A stretch of 32,798 nucleotides of DNA from an uncultured Clostridia bacterium (lineage in GTDB: Bacteria > Bacillota > Clostridia > Oscillospirales > CAG-272), in contig CALXUY010000037.1 in the NCBI GenBank assembly GCA_944391805.1, positions 1-32,798 on the forward strand. The letters run 5' to 3'. A program made the translations under genes and the position numbers. Positions 16,431 through 23,723 of the stretch are shown in pieces. Each line of letters starts with the position of its first letter. Positions within the stretch are counted from its first letter, which is position 1. The notes under the pieces are model-generated. The model saw only the letters and a program-made list of their open reading frames with translations, searched no databases and was not told where the DNA came from.

Positions 16431-16641
16431 TTAAGGCAACACCGCGCAATTCACGGCTCATGCCTTGATTATACAACTTTTTGCATCTTTTCCGCCAAAC
16501 CGCACAAATCTCCTACAAGCGTAGCTTGTTGCAATAAGCTCCACGACTGCCTGCTGTCAAAAAATTCTTTCAGAATTGGTTTGCTTGACGAAAAATCTGG
16601 CGGCAGATTTGTACAATCAGAATTGTGCGGTGTTGCCTTAA
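16431..16641. mobile_element. MITE-like dispersed repeat, family A, copy 2 (211 bp) in the guaB leader
   Basis: Ends are TTAAGGCAACACCGCGCAAT and ATTGTGCGGTGTTGCCTTAA, the same inverted repeats as copy 1. The interior aligns with copy 1 but carries about 30 extra bp around the central ACAAGCGTAGCTTGTTGC. It has no own gene. It sits between the guaB promoter (16758-16787) and the guaB ribosome binding site. Confidence 0.88.
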
Positions 16642-16757
16642 CAAAAAAGCCCTGCCGGCATCGACAAGACCCCTTTTGCAAATGCGGCCTGCCGCCCGGA
16701 GAGAGCCTGCGCCCTCGCCGGATTCCGCATCAACAAACGCTCGATTGTATTTGATTT

Positions 16758-16787
16758 ATTATAGCACAACCGCCCGGATTTTGTCAA
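16758..16787 (-). promoter_or_regulatory. Sigma-A promoter of guaB
   Basis: On the minus strand TTGACA (16782-16787) is followed after 18 nt by TATAAT (16758-16763), with TGTGC just before the -10. It predicts a leader of about 340 nt to the guaB start, most of it MITE sequence. No purine riboswitch was recognised in 16642-16757. TTTTTT on the minus strand at 16643-16648 follows GGCAGGGC, but no matching stem was found. Confidence 0.85.
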
Positions 16788-17044
16788 GTGTCGATTGCAA
16801 AATTCTCCCGAAAATCATATGGAATTCGTCCGAAATTCCCGGGATTTTCCGCGCAGGCCCCCCCCGAGCCTTGCACCGCCGGGGCATCCCCGCTGACCGC
16901 CCCACGTCTGCCGGCTGAAAAACCGGGTTTGCAAAGCCATACGGCGCCCCCCTTTCCCGGCCTGCTCCGCCGCCGGCACCGCGGCCTTCTCTCCCGCCCG
17001 GAGAGCCGCACACCGCCGGACTGTCATATTTTTTGCCAAAGCCC
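16788..17044. other. GC-rich spacer between divergent guaB and uvrA-like promoters
   Basis: About 255 nt, rich in C runs (for example CCCCCCCGAGCC, CGCCCCCCTTTCCC). No gene, no repeat shared within the window and no clear operator was seen. Short frames on both strands lack ribosome binding sites. Confidence 0.4.
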
Positions 17045-17073
17045 TTGACTGCACCGGAGATTTTGACTATACT
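17045..17073 (+). promoter_or_regulatory. Sigma-A promoter of the uvrA paralogue
   Basis: TTGACT (17045-17050), 17-nt spacer, TATACT (17068-17073). GGAGGT at 17095-17100 is the ribosome binding site for the ATG at 17108, so the leader is very short. Confidence 0.85.
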
Positions 17074-17107
17074 ATACACATCTGACAAGATAACGGAGGT
17101 ATAAGCA

Positions 17108-19585
17108 ATGGTCGATCAAATCCGCATCCGTGGGGCAAGGGTTCACAACCTCAAAGACATTGACGTGGACATCCCGCTGAACCGGATCGTGGGAATTGCC
17201 GGGGTATCCGGCTCCGGTAAATCCTCACTGGCGCTGGGGGTGCTCTACGCGGAGGGCTCGCGGCGGTATCTGGACGCGCTCTCCACCTACACACGCAGGC
17301 GGATGACGCAAGCCTCCAAGGCATCGGTTGACGAGGTGCTGTACGTTCCCGCGGCGCTTGCGCTGCACCAACGGCCGGGGGTTCCGGGCATTCGCAGCAC
17401 CTTCGGGACCGGCACCGAGCTGCTGAACAGCCTGCGTCTGATGTACTCGCGTCTGGCCTGTCACCGCTGCCCGAACGGCCACTACCTGCCGCCCTCGCTG
17501 GCGGTTGCCGCCGGAAAGGAGCTGGTCTGCCCGGAGTGCGGCGCGCAGTTTTACGCTCCCTCCGCCGAGGAGCTGGCCTTCAACTCGCAGGGCGCCTGCC
17601 CGAAGTGCGGAGGCACCGGCAGTGTGCGCACGGTCGATCTCGATTCGCTCGTGCCGGACGACTCGCTCACCATTGACGGGGGTGCGGTTGCTCCGTGGAA
17701 CAGCCTGATGTGGTCGCTGATGACCGACGTCTGCCGGGAGATGGGGGTGCGAACCGATGTTCCGTTCCGTGATCTGACCGAGCGGGAAAAGGACATCGTC
17801 TACCACGGACCGGCTGTCAAAAAGCACATCTTTTACAAGGCCAAAAACTCCAATCAGGCGGGGGAGCTGGATTTTACCTATTACAACGCCGTTTATACCG
17901 TGGAAAACGCGCTTGCCAAGGTCAAGGATGAGAAGGGCATGAAGCGGGTGGAAAAATTCCTGAAGGAGGATGTCTGCCCCGAATGCGGCGGAACGCGGCT
18001 CTCCGCGGCGGCACGTGCGCCAAAGCTGCGGGACATCTCTCTCGATGCGGCCTGCGCCATGACGCTCTCCGACCTGCTCGCATGGGTACGCGGGGTTCCC
18101 GCTTCCCTGCCCGGAGAAATGCGGCCGATGGCGGAAAGCATTTGCGCATCCTTTGCAGAAACCGCCAGACGGCTGATGGAGCTGGGGCTCGGCTACCTCT
18201 CGCTCGACCGCTCGGCCTCTACGCTGTCCACCGGTGAGCGGCAGCGGATGCAGCTGGCCCGCGCAGTGCGCAACCGCACAACCGGCGTGCTCTATGTGCT
18301 GGACGAGCCCTCCATCGGGCTGCATCCCTCCAATATCGTCGGGCTCACCGGTGTGGTGCGCGATCTGGTGGCGGACGGGAACTCGGTGATCCTGGTCGAC
18401 CATGACACGCAGATTCTGAAGCAAGCCGACTGGATGATTGAAATGGGGCCGCAGGCGGGCGCACAAGGCGGCTTTGTCATTGCCGAGGGAACCGTGGACG
18501 CCATTTCACAAAATCCCGCCTCCCAGATCGGGCCTTTCCTGTCCGATCGCGCCGCGGAGCCCCTGCGGCAGCAAATTCCCCCGGAGGAGCTGTTTGCGCT
18601 CGGCACCATCGGCCTGTCCACCGCACAGATCCACACCGTAAAGCCGCTGGAGGTGACTATTCCGAAAGGCCGGCTCACGGTCGTCACCGGTGTGTCCGGC
18701 TCGGGGAAAACCACCATGGTGCTGGAAAGCCTGGTTCCGGCACTGGAAGCAGGCATCCGCGGGGACAGACCTCCGGAACACATTCGAGCGCTCCGCGCCG
18801 ACGGCATCCGGCATGTCAAGCTGATCGACGCAACGCCCATCGGCATCAACGTGCGCTCCACCGTGGCAACCTATGCGGACGTACACGACGAGCTGCGGAA
18901 GCTCTATGCGAGGTCTGCCGACGCAAAGAAAAAAGGCCTCAAGGCCAGTGATTTTTCCTACAACACCGGCAGTCTGCGCTGCCCGGGATGCGACGGGACG
19001 GGGGTTGTCAGCCTCGACGTTCAGTTTTTGCCGGATGTCAACATTCCATGCCCCGATTGCCGCGGCTCAAGATATGCAAAGGAGGCATACGCCGTCAGGC
19101 TGACAAACCAAGCGGGACAATCCCGTTCTCTGCCCGAGCTGATGGAAATGGACGTTCATTCCGCCATTTCCTTCTGTGAGGGGATGAAAACGGTCTGCCA
19201 ACGGCTGCAGGTGCTCCGGCAGCTCGGGCTGGGGTACCTGACCCTCGGGGAAGAAACGCCCGGGCTTTCGGGCGGCGAAGCGCAGCGGCTGAAGCTCGCC
19301 AGTGAGATGGGAAAGGCGCAGAGCGATTCGGTCTTTGTTTTTGACGAGCCAAGCATCGGGCTGCATCCGCTGGATGTGCGGGTTTTGCTTCGGGTATTCC
19401 AGACCCTGATTGACAACGGAGCAACCGTCATTGTCATAGAACACGATCTGGACATCATCCGCAATGCGGACTATATCATCGATATGGGGCCGGGCGGCGG
19501 AGAGGCCGGCGGCAGGATTGTTGCCGCAGGTACCCCGCAGGACATCCGCGACAATCCGCACAGCATCACCGGAAGATATCTGTAA
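17108..19585 (+). CDS. UvrA paralogue (short class, UvrB-independent ABC ATPase)
   Basis: 825 residues against about 940 for housekeeping UvrA. It has two ABC ATPase halves. The first holds Walker A GVSGSGKSS (32-40), a signature altered to LSTGERQRMQLA, and LYVLDEPSIGLHP. The second holds Walker A GVSGSGKTT, signature LSGGEAQRLKLA, and VFVFDEPSIGLHP. Zinc-binding pairs are seen at CPECGAQF, CPKCGGTG, CPECGGTR, CPGCDGTG and CPDCRGSR. The shorter length and the region after Walker A suggest the UvrB-binding domain is missing or reduced, as in class II UvrA and in DrrC-like self-resistance proteins. It is a monocistronic gene with its own promoter. A role in resistance to DNA-binding drugs is inference from the family. 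Confidence 0.85.
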   Translation: MVDQIRIRGARVHNLKDIDVDIPLNRIVGIAGVSGSGKSSLALGVLYAEGSRRYLDALSTYTRRRMTQASKASVDEVLYVPAALALHQRPGVPGIRSTFGTGTELLNSLRLMYSRLACHRCPNGHYLPPSLAVAAGKELVCPECGAQFYAPSAEELAFNSQGACPKCGGTGSVRTVDLDSLVPDDSLTIDGGAVAPWNSLMWSLMTDVCREMGVRTDVPFRDLTEREKDIVYHGPAVKKHIFYKAKNSNQAGELDFTYYNAVYTVENALAKVKDEKGMKRVEKFLKEDVCPECGGTRLSAAARAPKLRDISLDAACAMTLSDLLAWVRGVPASLPGEMRPMAESICASFAETARRLMELGLGYLSLDRSASTLSTGERQRMQLARAVRNRTTGVLYVLDEPSIGLHPSNIVGLTGVVRDLVADGNSVILVDHDTQILKQADWMIEMGPQAGAQGGFVIAEGTVDAISQNPASQIGPFLSDRAAEPLRQQIPPEELFALGTIGLSTAQIHTVKPLEVTIPKGRLTVVTGVSGSGKTTMVLESLVPALEAGIRGDRPPEHIRALRADGIRHVKLIDATPIGINVRSTVATYADVHDELRKLYARSADAKKKGLKASDFSYNTGSLRCPGCDGTGVVSLDVQFLPDVNIPCPDCRGSRYAKEAYAVRLTNQAGQSRSLPELMEMDVHSAISFCEGMKTVCQRLQVLRQLGLGYLTLGEETPGLSGGEAQRLKLASEMGKAQSDSVFVFDEPSIGLHPLDVRVLLRVFQTLIDNGATVIVIEHDLDIIRNADYIIDMGPGGGEAGGRIVAAGTPQDIRDNPHSITGRYL

Positions 19586-19624
19586 GAGGCTGGCTGCAGC
19601 CGACATGGACAGCCTAGGGCTGTC

Positions 19625-19676
19625 GCAAATGCAATATAAAAGAGACCTGTCAAGAATTTTGTGTAAACGCATTTGC
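19625..19676. mobile_element. Solo end of an IS256-type element (relic)
   Basis: CTGTCAAGAATTTTGTGTAA and ACGC (19647-19670) match 21 of 24 positions of the IS256-type terminus at 31891-31914. An inverted pair GCAAATGC/GCATTTGC (19625-19632, 19669-19676) frames it. No transposase remains nearby. Confidence 0.45.
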
Positions 19677-19711
19677 AAATTTTCCCATATTCTTCCACAA
19701 TTACTGGACTT

Positions 19712-19792
19712 TGTATATGGTACACAAAGTCAAGGTCGCGACAGCGTTTATTTTAACCTTTACTTTGTGTACTATATACATATAATTTTTTT
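19712..19792 (+). terminator. Long AT-rich hairpin, probable terminator of the uvrA paralogue
   Basis: TGTATATGGTACACAAAGT (19712-19730) pairs with ACTTTGTGTACTATATACA (19762-19780) with one G-T wobble. The stem extends through AAGGT/ACCTT, giving about 25 positions and a 19-nt loop. TTTTTTT follows at 19786-19792. The stem is much longer and more A/T-rich than other terminators here, so an operator or element origin is also possible. The two flanking genes converge here. Confidence 0.55.
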
Positions 19793-19839
19793 GTGGAACA
19801 ATGTGAAAAAAACGATAAATGTTTCAGATTCTTTCCGAC

Positions 19840-21834
19840 TTACATACTCTTGGTAAGAGACGGTTCCAAGCTGTCGCGCGGAATCTTTAGCACCTCCAGT
19901 GTAGTCTCTGACATCGTGTACGACTCCTGTTTTTGGGAAGCACAGCCCATATAGAGGGACGGGTCACCAACAAGCGCAATTCCATCCCGGATTGGGTACA
20001 GATTCCACAGCAGCACCTCATATTTGTCAAGTTGAAACCGGATTTCGGTTTCCCTGCCCATCCGCTGCTTGATTCCGGAAAAATATTCACAAATCAGATA
20101 TTCTCCACTGGCTCCTGGAATATCGGCAAGACGCAAGCTTCCCTGCACAGTTTCATCGCTCAGGCCAAATGCAGCCACTGCAAAATTTTCTCCGCAGCGG
20201 TTGAACACCTTCAGCGGGTAACAGTCCCGCGGGCAATCCCGGTAAAAGCAGTCATAGGTCGGCATGGCCTGCGAGTCCAGCTGAGGGACACTGCCGTCCG
20301 GCTCGCAAAGCGGAGTCAAATAGGTTCGGTCGGTTTCTCCGATCGGGTCACTGATATAGACCGGCCCGCCGCTGATTGCGCGCAGAACGCTGCTCGGCTT
20401 GGCCGATTCATGCCGGCTCCACCACATATCATAATCGCAATACATCAGTTGGCTGTGAACAGGGGCATTGTATATGTTGGCCTGAATGTGCCGCACAAAT
20501 CCATCCTGCAGTTTTGGTAAAAAATCATTGGAATTGCGATTGAGAGCAGATCGTGGTCGGGTTAGCTGATCGGCAACTCCCATTCCCATACAGTTAATCA
20601 TTTTCCCGCCGAAATGCTCGAATACGGACCGCTCCAGCCCTTCATGCGCCTGCCGAACCCCTGCCACGTTACGGCAGATGTCATCAATATAATAAGAATA
20701 AGTGGTCTGGTTGTCCACCTTAACAAAATCAACACCTTGCGCCTGCAGATAACGGTGCCAGTGGTTCCAAAATGCATAGTTGCGTGCCTGCTCCGGTGCA
20801 GGAATCAAAAGGCCGTTTGGGCATTGCAGCAAGGCCGATCCCATTTCCTTTGCAACCGGTCCGTCCGGGTGAATACCTTTCCAATATCCGTTAAAAGCCT
20901 GCCACACCCCGACATAGGGAATGCCATACTCCTGCTTGATGCGAGCAATGCAAGCACTGAGTCCATCCGGAAACTTTTGAAGATCCTCCCGGAAGGACCA
21001 TAGCCGCATATCCCGCACCTGTGACCAGCCGTCATCAATCAATACATAGTTTAGATGTATCCCCAGCCGTTTGAGCTCCTCCAGCTTGCGGAAAATCTTA
21101 TCGGAGCTTGGCTCCTGATAGAATGCATCCCATGTGCACCAGCCCAAGCCGCTAAATATCACCGGCTTTTCGCGCTCGTAGCGCAGCGGCACCGCAATGG
21201 CACCGGTTTTGCGCCCTGCCGTAAAATTATCGCGAATGGGTTGGTATGGGTCGCCTCCGACGGCCAGCGTCAAAATATATCCCTCCGCCTCGGAAACACC
21301 GCCGCAGCCAACCGACGCCACCAACGCATCCCCTTTGAATTCGGTACGCAGGTCATCACTGACCAGCGGAAACAGGTGCACATGCACAGTATTTAAGCGG
21401 ATATGAATGTCCTGCGTCTGCGGAGGAAGCCGTGTCAGATCACGGGAAAACGAAGGCGTTTGAAACCAGAGCTTGGTGCTCGCGTCGGTGATAAAATTGT
21501 CGCTGACCTTTGGCACAACGCGAAAATGCAGCCGAATGGAATCGTTGGCGGCAAAATAATAGTTTACACGGGTCTGTTCCCGCGCAGTGGAAATTGCCGC
21601 TCGGCACTGCAGAGACGCTCCACACTCGGTAAACCGCAGCTCCGCCTTGGTTACCCGGTCCGAGCCGCCGAACCGCACAACAGTGGAATTTTCCTGTATC
21701 TCCAGCTCTTGTCCATACAGCTCGCAGGTTCCGTCCCGCTGGGTGGCAACCGTGAGGTACATTTCCCCCAGCAGCGACTCTCCGCGATACAGCAGCTCCA
21801 GCTTTCCGTCCTGTATTTGAAATGCAAAACGCAT
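19840..21834 (-). CDS. GH36 alpha-galactosidase-like / raffinose synthase-Sip1-like glycosyl hydrolase
   Basis: 664 residues, no signal peptide, so cytoplasmic. N-terminal beta-sandwich (1-200), then a TIM barrel. GWCTWD is at 231-236 and IDDGW at 266-270. The nucleophile is Asp374 in KVDNQ and the likely acid/base is Asp437 in NSNDF. DYDMWWS (467-473) and SGGPVYISD follow, typical of the Sip1/raffinose synthase branch of GH36. Members hydrolyse or transfer alpha-galactosyl groups. ATG at 21834 follows AAGAGGAAACCT, 19 nt after the transporter stop; the frame upstream to 21969 overlaps that transporter gene and is not used. It is the last gene of the glycan cluster. True substrate unknown. 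Confidence 0.88.
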   Translation of the reverse strand: MRFAFQIQDGKLELLYRGESLLGEMYLTVATQRDGTCELYGQELEIQENSTVVRFGGSDRVTKAELRFTECGASLQCRAAISTAREQTRVNYYFAANDSIRLHFRVVPKVSDNFITDASTKLWFQTPSFSRDLTRLPPQTQDIHIRLNTVHVHLFPLVSDDLRTEFKGDALVASVGCGGVSEAEGYILTLAVGGDPYQPIRDNFTAGRKTGAIAVPLRYEREKPVIFSGLGWCTWDAFYQEPSSDKIFRKLEELKRLGIHLNYVLIDDGWSQVRDMRLWSFREDLQKFPDGLSACIARIKQEYGIPYVGVWQAFNGYWKGIHPDGPVAKEMGSALLQCPNGLLIPAPEQARNYAFWNHWHRYLQAQGVDFVKVDNQTTYSYYIDDICRNVAGVRQAHEGLERSVFEHFGGKMINCMGMGVADQLTRPRSALNRNSNDFLPKLQDGFVRHIQANIYNAPVHSQLMYCDYDMWWSRHESAKPSSVLRAISGGPVYISDPIGETDRTYLTPLCEPDGSVPQLDSQAMPTYDCFYRDCPRDCYPLKVFNRCGENFAVAAFGLSDETVQGSLRLADIPGASGEYLICEYFSGIKQRMGRETEIRFQLDKYEVLLWNLYPIRDGIALVGDPSLYMGCASQKQESYTMSETTLEVLKIPRDSLEPSLTKSM

Positions 21835-21853
21835 AGGTTTCCTCTTTTCATCG

Positions 21854-22726
21854 TCAGAATAATACCGCAACGGTGCCAAGCACCACCAGCACCGATGACC
21901 AGAGAAAGGCTCTGCCCAGCTTTTCTCCGAACAACCGCCCGCACAGTCCCGAGAGCACCACACTCCCACCGGTTACGATGGGAAACTGAAAGGAAGGCTC
22001 AACATGGAGCAGACAGAGCGTGGTGAGATAATTGCCCAGCCCGAAAAACAGTCCGTATCCCGCAGAAAGTAGCAGGTCCGGCCCATGCCTGATCGGCGTC
22101 GTCGCGCTCCCCTCGCGCAGGCGCAGCGCCAGAACCAACAAAAAACCGACTCCGGCCAGCATGGTCATATACAGCACGGTAAACTCGGCGGTGCCTACCG
22201 CCGGCAGGTGCGCGGGGTTGGTCTGATGCAGACTGAGCAGGATACAGGCAGCCCCGTTGAGCAGAAAAATCATGATATAGTAAAATCTGGCCTTGGCACT
22301 GCCCTGACCGCTTCGATCCATGCCGAAAAGCAATGCGGCAGAGATCAACAGCAGGCACAGCACCCGTCCCACACTCAAATGGTCTCCGTTGAAAAAGATT
22401 CCATAGAGAAAGGGCAGAACCATGCCGCCCAGAGAAAGGAACAACATGTACCTGGAGAGATTGCCCACATGGATCACTGCAAAGCCATAGTAGGTACACA
22501 GCAGGTTGATCACAACAAACACCGCCGCCACGCCGAGAGAGAATGGCGTGGCTTTCGGCCGTGTGCCGACCAGCAGCATACACAGCACAAATACGGTACA
22601 GGAAAGCGCTGTAAACCAATACACACTTCGCAGTCCCGCTCCGTACTGGTCGGCATACAGTTTGTTAAAGATCAGGCGCAGGCCGGTCAAAAGACAAACC
22701 ACACCCAGCAGCAAATAATCTATCAA
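21854..22726 (-). CDS. DMT/EamA-superfamily transporter
   Basis: 290 residues with about ten hydrophobic segments in two homologous halves, the drug/metabolite transporter layout. Recognisable pieces are LLCTYYGFAVIHVGNLSRYM in half one and FQFPIVTGGSVVLSGLCGRLFGEKL near the end. The start is TTG at 22726, overlapping the TGA stop of the lyase gene as TTGA, so translation is coupled. The gene order lyase-transporter suggests that it moves the lyase substrate or product. Direction of transport and substrate cannot be read from the sequence. Confidence 0.82.
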   Translation of the reverse strand: MIDYLLLGVVCLLTGLRLIFNKLYADQYGAGLRSVYWFTALSCTVFVLCMLLVGTRPKATPFSLGVAAVFVVINLLCTYYGFAVIHVGNLSRYMLFLSLGGMVLPFLYGIFFNGDHLSVGRVLCLLLISAALLFGMDRSGQGSAKARFYYIMIFLLNGAACILLSLHQTNPAHLPAVGTAEFTVLYMTMLAGVGFLLVLALRLREGSATTPIRHGPDLLLSAGYGLFFGLGNYLTTLCLLHVEPSFQFPIVTGGSVVLSGLCGRLFGEKLGRAFLWSSVLVVLGTVAVLF

Positions 22727-23598
22727 AGCGTCAGCCCCGCCTCGGCCAGCGCGTGCAACAGCTCCCGCTCCTGCGCCGGCGTATAGCCCTGCATGGGATA
22801 GAGCGGGTAATCGACGTCAAACCCCTGCCTGGAAAGAATCAGCTTGGTTGCCATAATGACGTTCCGCGGGACCATCACACCAACAACCTTGCTGACCGTG
22901 GTCTGCAAAGCCCGCGCTTCCTCAAGCCGCCCTGCCTGAAATGCGTCATACAGCCGCCGGATCAGAGGTAACTGAAAGTTATATGTAGTGCCGATGCAGG
23001 CCTGACAGCCGGCGGCAAGACCGGGCAGCAGCATTTCGTCCGGACCGTTGATGATGCAAACATCTTTCACGGCATCCTTAAGCTGCAGGACCGTGGAAAA
23101 ATCATAATTGGTCCATTTGATCGCGGTGAGATTGGGAATTGCAAACAGTCTGCGGAGCAGCGGAAGGGTAAAGGCGACGCCGGTGTTGGGGTTGTTATAA
23201 ATGACGACCGGCAGGCGGACATGCTCCGCCAATCCGCGGTAATAAGCGTAAATACCTTCGTCGCCGTACCGGTAAAACAGCGGCGGAATGGCAGAGATCG
23301 CATCGGCTCCTGCCTGTTCCGCATTCGCAGCCAAGGCAAGCATCTCCTGATAGTTCATTCTGGCCACGTGAACGATGCAGGGAACCCTGCCGGCCGCAAT
23401 GCGCACGGCCTCCCGGGTTAGCTCCATGTGAACATCGGTATCCAGCACCAACCCCTCGCCGGTAGCGCCTCCGATATAAAACCCGTCCGCTCCCTGTGCG
23501 AGCAGATGCTCCATCAGTCGCTCAAGCTCGGCCCGGTTCAGCCTGCCGTTTGCTGTAAGCGGTGTAATCAACGCAGGCATAACTCCATGAAATTGCAT
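22723..23598 (-). CDS. N-acetylneuraminate lyase-like aldolase (DapA/NanA family)
   Basis: 291 residues, a complete DHDPS/NAL-type TIM barrel. GGATGEG at 43-49 is the keto-acid carboxylate site, IYNNP carries the catalytic Tyr134, and AIKWTNYD carries the Schiff-base Lys161. The KWTN context and length resemble N-acetylneuraminate lyase more than dihydrodipicolinate synthase. NAL splits sialic acid into ManNAc and pyruvate in the cytoplasm. ATG at 23598 follows a purine-rich AAAGAAGAAACGG site. It is encoded with two sialidase-like proteins, which supports a sugar-acid substrate, but nanE, nanK and nag genes are not in the window. Another 2-keto-3-deoxy sugar acid remains possible. Confidence 0.85.
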   Translation of the reverse strand: MQFHGVMPALITPLTANGRLNRAELERLMEHLLAQGADGFYIGGATGEGLVLDTDVHMELTREAVRIAAGRVPCIVHVARMNYQEMLALAANAEQAGADAISAIPPLFYRYGDEGIYAYYRGLAEHVRLPVVIYNNPNTGVAFTLPLLRRLFAIPNLTAIKWTNYDFSTVLQLKDAVKDVCIINGPDEMLLPGLAAGCQACIGTTYNFQLPLIRRLYDAFQAGRLEEARALQTTVSKVVGVMVPRNVIMATKLILSRQGFDVDYPLYPMQGYTPAQERELLHALAEAGLTL

Positions 23599-23723
23599 AA
23601 CCGTTTCTTCTTTCTTTTGATTGGTGGGAGTCGCCCGGCGGGAGGCTCCCATTGGTCTGTGGGCCGCGGCAAGGGGAAGATCCTGTCCCGGTCAATCCCC
23701 TGCCAGCCCTCTGTCCGTTCTGA

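Noticed and set aside
16469..16681. 70-residue open frame in MITE copy 2
   Set aside because: The same type of frame appears in copy 1 with disruptions; it follows the repeat and not a protein family.
16642..16757. Purine riboswitch in the guaB leader
   Set aside because: The conserved core pairings and loop motifs of the purine riboswitch were not found; only a T6 run without a proper stem is present.
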